This document shows positions 8,610 to 22,245 of a stretch of DNA of 64,000 nt, piece by piece. Origin of the DNA: Aquatica leii (lineage: Eukaryota; Arthropoda; Insecta; Coleoptera; Lampyridae); assembly GCA_035610365.1 (NCBI GenBank), contig CM069432.1, positions 182,141,027-182,205,026 of the forward strand, given 5' to 3'. The first letter of the stretch is position 1. Each line of letters starts with the position of its first letter. Made by a program: the position numbers and the translations under genes. Below the pieces are notes generated by a model. That model made no database searches. It saw nothing but the letters and a program-made list of their open reading frames with translations, and was not told the origin of the DNA.

Positions 8610-11600
8610 AAAATTGTCATCGTGGCACCATAATTGGGTATTCATTGTTATTGTAGCACCCAAAAATACAAAGAGGCACCCAAGTTTGGGAGCCACAGTA
8701 CTTTTACATTAAAATTTTTCTAGAGCTTATCAACACTTTTTAAGCTCGTACGCAAAAATTGCTTGGGAGCCATTTTGTCAATTGCGGTCAGATTAATACA
8801 AATTGGTTCATTCATAATAAGACAGAGGGCGTTGTGCGATATACAGGTGTATATAATTTTGACGTATCGACTATATGGCACCCCGATAATTGTTGTAGAT
8901 TGTGGCACCATTTTTAGCGGCAACATTGTTGAACAGTGCGATATCGTAACAAAATAAATGTACTAAAATATAACTTGCATAACTCATTTTGATTTAATAA
9001 AAACTTGATAATGTTTTTTGATATCAGTTATGTTTTTGTTTAATTATTTAACTATTTGATATTTATTAACAAAATAATCAATTAAAATATTTTAGATAGT
9101 TTTTATACTGTATGTATCAAAATTATTTCTAAATTTAAAAAATATAATTTTACAAAGATTAATTAATATTAAACGTTCAATATTTGTTTTAATTAGTTTT
9201 TCATAAGCAATAATTTATGCTTATTTTAGCGTAGGAACTTTAACTTGTATATTATTTTCTATTTTAAGTTTCTTGTATTTGAAAATTGATTTTCGTAAAT
9301 AAAATATATTAGAACAAAAACTTATTGAACAAAAAATAAACAATTTTTTGTTGTTTAAAGTATTATAAAGCGTTAAGAAGAGTATTTTTTAAGTAAGTTT
9401 AAAGTAGTAAGTAAATGTTTTACTAGTCATTTTGTTAGCTATTTTATGAAATTTTTACTGCACTTAAAAACAACCCTAAATAGTACTATCATTTCCATAT
9501 TTTATAGTTTTTATTTTTTTTCCAACATTTTTTATTAGTTATTGATAAACTGAAATGTACGACGTTTGCTTTCAAAAACATTAAATTGTGATTCATCCGT
9601 TCAAACAACTGTTTTTTTTGCTTCTAATTTGTATTTTCTGCAAGATTGATTCTAATTGAGTTTTTTTCTGTTTCTGCAGCATACATAAACGCGCGTCGTT
9701 TATTACTTACTTTCTATAACTTAAACTGTTGTTACGGTAACTGTGGTGCTGTTGCATATGATTAAATAATTTAAAAAATAAATAAAAGATCGTAATATTT
9801 ACCACTATAAAAATTGTCTTTTGAAATGTGTCATGTCATTAAATTTATTTTGAGGTTTAATAATTTTCACTTAGTTTATAGTCGAAATTGTTTAGTTTTT
9901 TTCTTTGTTTTTTTCATCTTAAACACAGGTGGCTAACCAAATCCATAACATTGTCCCTAGAACTAGACACTAGCTTAAGTACTTCCAGGTTTTAGAATTC
10001 CAGTTCTTTCTTGAAACATTCACTTTTTAATCTTGTTTGCTAATTGTTTCACTGTTATAATATTTTTTAGTTGCATGGATATCTGATTAAAGATGCCAGG
10101 TTCTATAAGTTGTATTGATTTCTGACCCATTTTCTTATTTGGTTTTTGTTATACGGTTTTCCTTTGCTTTATCATGATTGTGATTTATCTTTTTTGTTGT
10201 TTTTTGTTATTAAATTGGTATATAAGTGTTGTAAACAAAAAATGTTATTTTTTGAAGATTGTTGAAATTTAACATTTTTTCTTCAATGTAAAAAATAACT
10301 TTAAATTTAACAATCAAAATTATATTTTTATTATAAAATGATACTACCATATTCCAATATACCTAACCAAATGTATATTATTTACAGTTATATTTGACTT
10401 TTCTTGAGCATTCTATAGATTTTCAATGTAAATGAACAAAGATTTTTTATTAAATACTAAAATAGAAAACATCAGAAACAAGTTCTAGAATTTTAGAACT
10501 TGACAGCCGCATCTTAAAAAGTAGTTACTTCTTTAAAGTTGCTAGACGTAAACATTGTCCACAAAGAAAATTTGCTACATTATTGATAAATGTAAATACA
10601 AATTTAATATTAAAAAAATGTATTTTTAGTTTTGTATTTTTAAGCTTTCTGACTTTTACCTTTACTTTTTTCAGTATTTACCTTGATCCTTTCTGGTAAT
10701 TTTGTACGTACAAAACATTAGAAAACAAAACGAACACTACATCTAACGTTTCTTATGACAAAGAATTGATGAACATTTATATTAAACCTACAATTTTAAA
10801 ATTATAATTATTTTAATAAAGTACTTAGCAAGATACCCACTGATGAGTATTAAAATCAATACACCATAATCTGCCTTTCTAAAAATATTAACCGAAAATT
10901 ACACTTTTAAGAAACTCAAAACACAGGATTATTTATTAACAGATCAAAAACTTTACTACTAAATTTCGTAATTAATTATATTCATGCTTTTGTATTTTTA
11001 ATTTTTTTAAGATTTGACGTGAAACTTGACATTAACAGATAAATCCCCTAGTTCCAGCAAACCCTAACTCACAAACTAGTGCCCTAACTCAAGAATTTAA
11101 ATATGGAAAATAGGCCGAGCCACCCTTAATTTGAAGCGTCTTTCAAGTTTCTATGCGACAGTAAAAAGAAACTAAAATTTACGCAACGGAAAAATTTCGT
11201 CGACGCAATATTGAAGAATGCCGCTAAATTACGCCATAGATCTTCCAAAATGGAAGGAAACGTTTAGAGCAGAATTTGTATTATTGTATGGAAGTTGGTT
11301 GCGCACAATTTGAGCATTTGTTGAACTAATAAAAATTTCTTCTGACGTTAAATTTTGATGTTTTAAATTTTTCTACACTTTTAAAATTTTTATAAACTTA
11401 AAAACAATCATGCACACACGTAGAGAATCAAGAGACCATTAAAATCAGGGTTACTCGACCACCTTACTATAATTTTTGTTTTTGTTGGGGGTTATTGGGG
11501 CTAGAAGGTTGACCTGACAAAATCAAATTTGAAGCCAAAATATGACGTTCAAAAAGTCAAAAGTGGCGTGTTTTAGGATTTTTTCTAAACAACACCCCCA

Positions 11601-12903
11601 CCTTATGTAATCTAGAGGGTTGTTTTTTATGGGGACAAAAAAAATTAATAAAACTACTTTTGGCCTTGCTGTCGTATAGAGAATTAAAAGACCTTTTAAA
11701 TGACAGGTCGTTTGACGCCCTTCTCTTGAATTAGGGGTTGCTAGATCTAGAGGGATGGTATGTCAATTTCAAGTTTGATATTTAAAGTTGTCTCCTAAAA
11801 ATCAAGAATCGACCTGTCTGAGTGTTTTAATAACTTAGTCTCCCCACCTTAGTTAATCTAGAGGGTTGTTTTTAATAGAGACGAAAAAACATTGGAAAAA
11901 ACTATTTTCAGCTATGCTGATGCATAGAGAATTAAAAGACGCTTTAAATGAGGGGTCATTCGACCTCCTTCCCCTATTCAAATTCTTGAGTTAAGGGTTG
12001 CTGGAGCTAGGGGTTTGATGTGTCAATGTCAAGTTTGAAATTTAAAGTTGTCTTTTAAAAATCAAGAATTGATCTGCCCGAGCGTTTTTTTAAGAACCTA
12101 GTCTCCCCACCTTAGTTAATCTAAAGGGTTGTTTTTAAAGAAGACGAAAAAGAATTGGATAAATCTATTTTTGGCAATGCTGTCGCATAGAGAATTTAAA
12201 GACGCTTTAAATGAAGAGTCATTCGAGTTCCTTTCCTTATTTAAATTTTTGAGTTAGGGGTTGTTGGAGCTACGGGGTTGATGTGTCAATGTCAAGTTTA
12301 ATATCTCAAGTTATTTACTAAAAATCAAGAATCGACCTGTCAAAGCGTTTGTTAAAAAACTAGACTCCCCCACTTTACTTAATCTAGAGGGTTGTTTTTA
12401 AAAGGAACACAAAAAAATTCAATAAAACCACTTTCTGCCATGCTGTCCTTATAGAGAATTGCAGGTGGTTTTAAATGAAGGTTTGATCAACCCCCTTCCC
12501 TTATTTAAATTCTTAAGTTAAGGGTTGCTGGGTTCAGAGGGTTGATGTGTCAATGTCAAATTTGACAATTAAAGTTGTGTTCCAAAAGTGTCTTAAAGCA
12601 GGGATGTTTTTTTTTTAAAAGCTTACTCCATATAAACAGCATTATAGAAGTGAAATATCATATACATACAGTTTAATTAAAAACGAAATATTTACTAACT
12701 GGCACCTTTACTATTTAATTTATATGACAACAATGTTGGGTGTCATTTACTATTTTAAACGTGTATTTATATACAAATGAGTGCCATTTGCATCATACAC
12801 ATCGATATGCCACAATGACATATATTATCAAAGAATTTATACACCCGGGTGTCTTTTATGCAATAGGTATGGTGGGTGCCACATAATTCAACATATAACA
12901 ACG
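8606..12903 (-). mobile_element. Large non-coding element, copy 2 (inverted)
   Basis: Reverse complement of the unit at 12922-17161. It begins with the inverse of the GGTGCCACGATGAC end and finishes with GTGGGTGCCACATAATTCAA before (TA)n. About 4.3 kb. It carries four of the roughly 262-bp units (11500-12600), and the unoccupied PLE target at 10810-10823. Short open frames around 8720-8957 are reading-frame noise in the GGTGCC-rich ends and recur in each copy. Confidence 0.85.
11500..12600. repeat. About 262-bp tandem units in copy 2
   Basis: TGTCAAT followed by GTCAA recurs at 12021, 12284 and 12548, with a variant (TGTCAATTTC) at 11761. Spacing is 260-264 bp. Confidence 0.85.
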
Positions 12904-12921
12904 TATATATATATATATATA
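12904..12921. repeat. (TA)n tract between copies 2 and 3
   Basis: Short TA run of about 18 bases flanked by CGTA on the left and CGTAAGTG on the right: the left end of copy 3 against the inverted left end of copy 2. Confidence 0.95.
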
Positions 12922-15900
12922 CGTAAGTGTTGAATTATGTGGCACCCACCATACCTATTGCATAAAAGACACCCGGGTGTATAAATTCTTTGATAATATA
13001 TGTCATTGTGGCATATCGACGTGTATGATGCAAATGGCACCCATTTGTATAAAAATACATGTTTAAAATAGTAAATGACACCCAACATTGTTGTCATATA
13101 AATTAAATAGTAAAGGTGCCAGTTAGTAAATATTTCGTTTTTAATTAAACTGTATGTATATGATTATATTTCACTTCTATCATGCTGCTTATATAGAGTG
13201 GGTGTTTGAAAAAAAAACATCCCTGCTTTAGGACACTTTTGGGGGTTGATCGAACCTTCATTTAAAACCTCCTGCAATTCTCTATGAGGACAGCATGGCA
13301 GAAAGTGGTTTTATTCAATTTTTTTGTGTTCCTATGAAAAACAACCCTCTAGATTAAGTAAAGTGGGGGAGACTAGTTTTTTAACAAACGCTTTGACAGG
13401 TCGATTCTTGATTTTTAGTAAATAACTTAAGATATTAAACTTGACATTGACACATCAACCCCGTAGCTCCAACAACCCCTAACTCAAAAATTTAAATAAG
13501 GAAAGGAACTCGAATGACTCTTCATTTAAAGCGTCTTTAAATTTTCTATGCGACAGCATGGCCAAAAATAGATTTATCCAATTCTTTTTCGTCTTCTTTA
13601 AAAACAACCCTTTAGATTAACTAAGGTGGGGAGACTAGGTTCTTAAAAAAACGCTCGGGCAGATCGATTATTGATTTTTAAAAGACAACTTTAAATTTTA
13701 AACTTGACATTGACACATCAACCCCTTAGCTCCAGCAACCCTTAACTCAAGAGTTTGAATAGGGGAAGGAGGTCGAATGACCCCTCATTTAAAGCGTCTT
13801 TTAATTTTCTATGCAACAGCACAGCTAAAAATAGTTTTTTCCAATGTTTTTTCGTCTCTATTAAAAACAACCCTCTAGATTAACTAAGGTGGGGAGACTA
13901 AGTTATTAAAAAAATACTCAAACAGGTCGATTCTTGATTTTTAGGAGACAACTTTAAATATCAAACTTGGAATTGACACATCATCCCTCTAGATCTAGCA
14001 ACCCCTAATTCAAGAGAAGGGCGTCAAACGACCTGTCATTTAAAAGGTCTTTTAATTCTCTATACGACAGCAAGGTTAAAAGTAGTTTTATTAATTTTTT
14101 TTGTCCCTATAAAAAACAACCCTCTAGATTACGTAAGGTGGGGGTGTTGTTTAGAAAAAATCGTAAAACACGCCACTTTTGACTTTTTGAACGACACATT
14201 TTGGCGTCAAATTTGATTTTGTCAAGTCAACCTTCTAGCCCCAATAACCCGCCCAACAAAAACAAAAATTATAGTAAGGTGGTCGAGTAACCCTGATTTT
14301 AATGGTCTCTTAATTCTCTACGTGTGTGCATGATTGTTTTTAAGTTTATAAAAATTTTAAAAGTGTAGAAAAATTTAAAACATCAAAATTCAACGTCAGA
14401 ATTAATTTTTATTAGTTCAACAAATGCTCAAATTGTGCGCCACCAACTTCCATACAATAATACAAATTCTGCTCTAAACGTTTCCTTACATTTTGGAAGA
14501 TCTATGGCGTAATTTAGCGGCATTCTTCAATATTGCGTCGACAAAATTTTTCCAGAGACCCTGGTTCCGTTGCGTAAATTTTAGTTTCTTTTTACTGTCG
14601 CATAGAAACTTGAAAGACGCTTCAAATTAGGGGTGGCTCGACCTATTTTCCATATTTAAATTCTTGAGTTAGGGCACTAGTTTCTGAGTTAGGGTTTGCT
14701 GGAGCTAGGGGGTTTATCTGTTAATGTCAAGTTTCACGTCAAATCTTAAAACAAAATTAAAAATACAAAAGCATGAATATAATTAATTACGAAATTTAGT
14801 AGTAAAGTTTTTGATCTGTTAATAATCAATCCTGTGTTTTGAGTTTCTTAAAACTGTAATTTTCGGTTAATACTTTTTAGAAGGGCAGATTATGGTGTAT
14901 TGATTTGTATACTCATCAATGGGTATCTTGCTAAGTACTTTATTAAAATAATTATAATTTTAAAATTGTAGGTTTAATATAAATCTTCATCAATTCTTTG
15001 TCATAAGAAACGTTAGATGTAGTGTTCGTTTTGTTTTCTAATGTTTTGTACGTACAAAATTACCAGAAAGGATCGAGGTAAATACTGAAAAAAGTAAAGG
15101 TAAAAGTCAGAAAGTTTAAAAATACAAAACTAAAAATACATTGTTTTAATATTAAATTTGTATTTACATTTATCAATAATGTAGCAAATTTTCTTTGTGG
15201 ACAATGTTTACGTCTAGCAACTTTAAAGAAGTAACTACTTTTTAGGATGCGGCTGTCAATTTCTAAATTTCTACAACTTGTCTCTGATGTTTTCTATTTT
15301 AGCATTTAATAAAAAATCTTTGTTCATTTACATTAAAAATCTATAGAATGCTCAAGAAAAGTCAAATATAACTGTAAATAATATACATTTGGTTAGGTTT
15401 TCCAATACGGTAGTATCATTTTATAATAAAAATATAATTTTGATTGTTAAATTTAAAGTTATTTTTTACATTGAAAAAAAAAAGTTAAATTTCAAAAATC
15501 TTCAAAAAATAACATTTTTTGTTTACAACACTTATATACCAATTTAATAACAAAAAACAACAAAAAAGATAAATCACAATCATGATAAAGCAAAGGAAAA
15601 CCGTATAACAAAAACCAAATAAGAAAATGGGTCAGAAATCAATACAATTTATAGAACTCGCATCTTTAATCAGATATCCATGCAACTAAAAAATATGATA
15701 ACAGTGAAACAATTAGCAAACAAGATTAAAAAGTGGATGTTTCAAGAAAGAACTGGAATTCTAAAACCTGGAAGTACTTAAGCTATAGTGTCTAGTTCTA
15801 GGGACATTGTTATGAATTTGGCTAGCCACCTGTGTTTAAGATGAAAAGAACACAGAAAAAAACTAAACAATTTCGACTATAAACTAAATAAAAATTATTA

Positions 15901-17157
15901 AACCTCAAAATAAATTTAATGAGATGACACATTTCAAAAGACAAAATATTACGATCTTTTATTTATTTTTTTAATTTATTTAATCATATGCAACAGCACC
16001 ACAGTTACCGTAACAACAGTTTAAGTTATAGAAAGTAACTAGTAAACGACGCGCGTTTATGTATGCTGCAGAAACAGAAAAAAACTCAATTAGAATCAAT
16101 CTTGCCGAAAATACAAATTAGAAGCAAAAAAAACAGTTGTTTGAACGGATGAATCACAATTTAAAGTTTTTGAAAGCAAACGTCGTACATTTCAGTTTAT
16201 CAACAACTAATAAAAAATATTGGAAAAAAAATAAAAACTATAAAATATAGAAATGATAGTACTATGATTTAGGATTGTTTTTAAGTGCAGTAAAAATTTT
16301 ATAAAATAGTTAACAAAATGACTAGTAAAACAATTACTTACTACTTTACTTTAAACTTACTTAAAAAATACTCTTCTTAACGCTTTATAATACTTTAAAC
16401 AACAAAAATTGTTTATTTTTTGTTTAATAAGTTTTTGTGTTAATATATTTTATTTACAAAAATCAATTTTCAAATACAAGAAACTTAAAATAGAAAATAA
16501 TATACAAATTAAAGTTCCTACGCTAAAATAAGCATACATTATTGCTTATGAAAAACTAATTAAAACAAATATTGAACATTTAATATTAATTAATCTTTGT
16601 AAAATTATATTTTTAAATTTAGAAATAATTTTGATACATACAATATAAAAACTATCTAAAATATTTTAATTGATTATTTGGTAATAAATATCAAATAGTA
16701 TAGTGTTTTAAGTTAAATAATTAAACAAAAAAATAACTAATATCAAAAAGCATTATCAAGTTTTTATTAAATCAAAATGAGTTACGCAAGTTATATTTTA
16801 GTACATTTATTTTGTTACGATATCGCACTGTTCAACAATGTTGCCGCTAAAAATGTTGCCACAATCTACAACAATTATCGGGGTGCCATATAGTCAATAC
16901 GTCAAAATTATATACACCTGTATATCGCACAACGCCCTCTGTCTTATTATGAATGAACCAAACTGTATAAATCTGACCACCAATTGACAAAATGGCTCCC
17001 AAGCAATTTTTTGCGTACGAGCTTAAAAAGTGTTGATAAGCTCTAGAAAAATTTTTAATGTAAAAGTACTGGGGCTCCCAAACTTGGGTGCCTCTTTGTA
17101 TTTTTGGGTGCCACAATAACAATGAATACCCAATTATGGTGCCACGATGACAATTTT

Positions 17158-17161
<4 letters not shown>
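12922..17161 (+). mobile_element. Large non-coding element, copy 3
   Basis: Direct-orientation copy of about 4.2 kb with the same ends and internal order as copy 1. By eye it is closer to copy 2 than to copy 1. It has an internal deletion of roughly 105 bp near 13233, where the first tandem unit jumps from CACTTTTG to GGGGTTGATC. The PLE target is empty (14936-14949). The open frame at 16847-17359 is produced by the GGTGCC-rich end plus the TA tract (which reads as alternating Y and I) and is not a gene. Confidence 0.85.
13230..14260. repeat. About 262-bp tandem units in copy 3
   Basis: TTGACATTGACACATCAACC at 13441 and 13703, and a variant at 13967; a further diverged unit follows. Unit spacing is 262-264 bp. 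Confidence 0.85.

Positions 17162-17195
<34 letters not shown>
17162..17195. repeat. (TA)n tract at the outer edge of copy 3
   Basis: Pure TA run of about 34 bases after GTGCCACGATGACAATTTTT. Beyond it the sequence is unrelated to the element. Confidence 0.95.
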
Positions 17196-17196
<1 letters not shown>

Positions 17197-20100
17197 TTTT
17201 CTTCACTACCTTCTCTCGTGGAATGAATTTTAGTTGTTTACATTTTAAAACATTTTTGTCATTGATTGTGTAGGTCATATTAAATTGAATTGAAGTAAAA
17301 TCCTGTATTACAATAACAACGTAACATTTTATATATGAAAATATTAGCATTTTCTTCATTTATCATTTATAAATCATATTTAAGAAAACCATAGTATCTA
17401 ATTTACGTAACATTTAAAAGGAACTGGCCGGGAACTGGTTAATAAATTTTTAAATTCATGAAATAATATTTGCACTTGTTTAAGTGCTTCTGCTTAAGCA
17501 AAAAATATACAAAGTAAAAACGATACTCTTTTGTACCTAACTACTTCTTAATTTGTTTTTATTTACCTAAAGTCTACGTTAATTACAGCTCAGTTGTATT
17601 TACCTGTTTGTTCATTTAGTTATCGAAAATTCGATATACTTTGCTTTAATCAATGGATAAAAGTGTTTTTTTTATACAAAGACTTTTATTAATTTTAATT
17701 AATTAAGTATATAAACATTAATAACAATCATTTTACGTTCTTATTCTTAATTCCATTGCCGTTAAGAGGAAAAGAAGTGAAAAGTAAAATTCAAGTTAAT
17801 TAGCTTAATATAAAATATGCATAATTCTAATAAAGTAATAAGTAATCTAATGAGAACATATTTTTTGGTTTTTAATGTACTTCAGACTTTAGAGGTTCTA
17901 TTTTTATACGAGCAAGTAATTGCCGCAGAAAGCTTCTGAGAATTTATTCGTATTATTATCATACAATTGAAATGTAAAACAAATTTGCAATCATTGACTT
18001 AATATTTATTAGCCAATGTTATACAAATATAAATTAGCACGTTTTATAACAAGTTTTTATATTTAATTTTGTTTTGTCAAGGCGTACTGAATTTTTTTTT
18101 TATAAACAAACAATTACTATATTGCAATAATTTTCTCTAATTTATATTATACATAAATTTTGTTTTGCTTTTTGCAAAACTTGGTTAAAAATTGCAAAAA
18201 TAGTACTTACGGTATACGATGACGTAAAAGCCAGATGTTTCTATCTCGTGCATATAAACTATCACTAATTTTTAGTATTTAAGTTTGCTTTTTAGCCTCA
18301 GATACAGAAATGTACAACTTGAGCAATTAAGCTTGGCAGATGAATTGTGCAGAGGCTACAAAGAAACAATGGTTTTGCGTAAAAGAACAAGAAATGTGCT
18401 AGGTACATTAGAAATTAATTTTCTTTATAATTTTTTTTAGGTTTGTGTTTGCAAAATTTATAATTGTTTGCGCAACAAGTCACAAGTAACGCTTTAAATT
18501 GAAGTATCAACACTAAATCTGCCACCGCACAGCTGAAAGTCACCTGCCGAACTTAATTGCTAAATCTGTATGTAGGTATATGTTGATCAGCGAGTTATAT
18601 CTAATTTCAGTCACAACAATATTGAAAAGATTATCTTTGAAATGAAATTCTATGTTTAGTTTCAATTGTTATGTACTTTTTTAAGATGAGATTAATTTAA
18701 TTCTTCTGTTTACCTATCTAAAAATTAAGGTTACTTTTATTGGTAATATTATACCAATAAATCTAATATAGAATAACTAAAAAAATCGAAATGCGACTGT
18801 TTTCTGAGAAGATATTGCTAGTAATTTTCGACTAGTTCTTTTATTTCGGTTTTTCCATCACTTTATATTCCTTTTTGTCAAATCTAGTGATGCATAAAGC
18901 TCTGTTATTACCACAGTTGTATATGTAAGTATATTATCATAAGAACTTATTACATTATTTCTATTTTATTTTGTTTATTCGGTTTTTATCTGCTCTACTC
19001 TATATGTGTATGTAGTTATTTCATTATTAAAACAAGTTTTATTTAAATTGGTAAATATTAATGCTTTGCATTTAAAAATCTACGATCGAAGTTTCATTAT
19101 ATTACATTTATGTCATTATAGGTGCGTTTATTGAAAATACAATTTTATTTTAGTTTCGGCACGTTACAAAAAAATAGGCAATTAATTGAATCTTACATCT
19201 TTATTTAATACCTGTTGTATTGCTCACATTTCATGTAAGGTAGTAACTATAAATTTCTTCTTTTAATTCTCATGGTATTTAAAATACGATCGATTCTTAC
19301 TCAAACGTTTATATACACTTGGATATTTTTCATAGGTACGAGAAGGATAAATGATGTCTGAAGAAGAACTGGGTGATAGCATCGATTTCACGGCACTTAC
19401 CTTTACATTTATTTCCTTTATTACATCGTTCTTGTATGTCGTACATAAAACATACAATTTTCTTTTTATTACAACAAAAACTTTATGTAACAATTATTGT
19501 ACGGGAAATGCATTTAAAATATTCTAACAAGATTAGCTGTACTGTTGTAATTAAAGTAATGATTAAAATATGTTTAACTTCTAAAATCCTTATTTCGAAT
19601 TAATAGTCAGTTTCTATTTTAAATTAAGTAGCAGATTTTTCTCTTAGATAAAAGACCGTGTTCTTTAACTTGTAAAAGAATGGCGCACAAGACTTTAATA
19701 GCATACCTGAAAAGGTTTTAATATTGAAATTAAAGTGGTAAGGAATTGATAATGAATTGTTAACGAGAATTTGATGAGTTTTTGCTTCATTATCTATTCA
19801 ACACGTTTGAGGTTAAATTGTTATTTTAAATATCTGTAATTACATTAGTGAATTATTGTACTTGTTTTGCTAAGGGTACTGTCATTTTTCATAGAATTAA
19901 TTAATTGGCAGAATAAGTAAATTTAAATTCTATTCATATTATTCTTTTTAACCAAATTATTTGTTCGCTTTTCAATTTCTTGAAACAGTTTTATATTAGT
20001 AAATTCAGATAACTTAGAATTAAAATGAACATAATTTGGCATGCATTTGCAATATCAATACGCATTAAAATTGAGTGTTTTTATGTTAAACAGATACCTA

Positions 20101-21834
20101 TATAATTTTTACAAGATATAAACATCGTACCCAAATGTATTCTACGAACTTGCTGTCTATCAATAGAACTTTGTAACTTTTGCCAATTTTGATGGTTAGT
20201 CATAGTTTTAGAACTTATGCAATGTTTTAAGCGTATTGATTATCTATTTTTGTACCTTTGTATATGTGTCTGTTTATTCTCTATAATATTCTGTAAATAT
20301 TTTTTAGGCATTTACACAATATGAAAGCATTGCGTGATTACAAATTCTACACAGAGAAATAAATGATAATTAGAAGTGACATAATACTATTTCGCAAAGT
20401 TATATTTTTTAAGACATATTTAAACGTTATTAATAGTTATGTAACAAACAAGGTTGTTAATATTCAAGACATTTTAACGTCATGTGCAAGTGGAGCGAGC
20501 GAATGCGCTAATATTGTCGAGATTAGTTATCGTCGAGTAACAAACGAGTTAGCGTAAGTTTATTGTAGTACTTCCGGGAATTCGCTATTATTATTCGGTA
20601 ATATTGCTAATAATAGACGATCGACAGAAAATAAATTTACCGGTTATAACTAAATTTAGGTTTAATTTAATGGTGCTATTCTAAAAATACCGTAGTTACA
20701 TTAATGTGTCATATATACGAGGTGTCATTGAATGTGGACCATTAATTTTAATAAGAAGTTTGTATATAAGGTTAACTTACTTTTAAGCCTCATTTGAAGT
20801 TTACTTACTCTTCCAGCTGTGCTTGCCTAACCATGTATTTAATTTAAAGTGTAAAAAAATAAGCAAATGTTTACGTAATCAACTGCACCTGATCTAATAT
20901 GGATTTGTATATGCACGTATAAATTAAATTTTAAAGTATGTAGTGGCATTAGGTCAGTAAAGTTAGTTCCGGCAATCAATTTTTACGATAAAATGAAATG
21001 TTATTGATAACATGAAACATAACTAGTGTGCTGAACTGTGCTCAGTGCTCAGTATGTGCCGTGAAGATTGTTCTTTCTTTTTATTTGCAGATTTTATGAT
21101 AATACCTAGTCCCCTTTTTTCGATAAAAAATCTACTCAATATGTGCTATTTTGTGTCGTAGAAACAAATTTATGTTTTTCGCCATTTGCAGATTTTATGA
21201 AGACAAAATTACTATTAAGATTAGAGAGAGCGTTTCGTTTTTGTTTTATATAAAATAAAAAATGACATCTTGTTTATTGTACTTGGTACTTTACTTATAG
21301 CATTAAATTTGATTGAAGCTTCCTTACTTTGAAAACGAAATGTTATTTCGAATTATTTTGTTCAAACCCGGACGCTTATATGGTATTTACAGTAGCTGTC
21401 GAGCTTACGCGGGTTGCAACCATGATAATTTAATAGTGACTAGTATCATTGCAAGTATGCATTGTCGTATCGAACAGCAGCAATAAACAAGTTTACACTG
21501 AGTTATAACACGTATAGCAATGTAAAAACAGTATTTGCACGTTAAAAGAGATAATACCAATTATTGAAACAGTTCAATAAGTGGTATAGAACGTAATAAT
21601 ACCATTAATATCATTCATACGAGATCTGCTCCCCTTATTGCTCATAAGTATTTTTGTGCGATCAAAAGTAATAGAATTACGATGTGTTTCACTTATGAGA
21701 TCAATGAAAACAATTTATCAGTAAACTCGAACAGTGATATTTACATTATTTTGATATTTTTTGTATTATTGCGTAAGTCTGTTTATCTTATCCTTTATAA
21801 ATAATAAGTCTAAGACTTCGTGAGGACGTAGCGT
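17196..21834. other. No gene seen; AT-rich intergenic-like sequence
   Basis: About 4.6 kb with only short open frames (such as 19263-19493 minus, 19373-19603 plus, 20363-20557 plus) that lack motifs, overlap antisense to one another, or follow base composition. I recognise no exon, RNA gene or paired terminal repeat. Confidence 0.5.
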
Positions 21835-21890
21835 AGGGCTACCATACGTCTTGGCACGCCGGGACATGTCCCTATTTACGTTTTTTTTAT
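21835..21890 (+). repeat. Possible DNA-transposon terminus
   Basis: GTAGGGCTACCATACGTCTT followed by CCGGGACATGTCCC resembles an end type I associate with widespread DNA-element remnants (a CCATACGTCC block next to CCGGGACA). No matching opposite end was found nearby, so it would be a truncated relic. The following open frame at 21955-22137 has no clear motif. Confidence 0.25.
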
Positions 21891-22245
21891 TAATTAATTT
21901 TTTTAAGGATTGCAATTTTTAGAATAAAGGTATGTCAACAAAAATTTTTTTTAATTGAACTTTTTTTTGGGGAGGGGGGTCTCGTCGGTAGTAATATATA
22001 ACCAAGAGAAACAAGTAGTTTTGCACATAGTACTTATAAAAAAAAGGTTTTCATTAAACACAAAAATGTTTTATATTATGCCAAAACTAGGTAACCCATT
22101 TTTTGCCTCAATTAAGACCGCCATTCCAGATTTGTAAGATGTACCGTGTATTTATATTATATTTCTGCATCAAATTTGCAGTCGAGACGTAAACATTCGC
22201 CATGAAAATAATTTGACTTATATTTCAGATTAGTTTTGACAGGAT

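Noticed and set aside
3251-12903. Giant palindrome as proof of misassembly
   Set aside because: The arms differ by indels, by the PLE insertion and by many substitutions, so they are separate copies rather than one read twice; misassembly of the order remains possible.
16847-17359. 170-residue minus-strand frame
   Set aside because: Its middle is the (TA)n tract read as alternating Y and I, and the rest is the GGTGCC-rich element end that recurs at 8256-8531; no protein motif.
19263-19603. Overlapping 76-residue frames on opposite strands
   Set aside because: Antisense to one another, no motif, no splice context.
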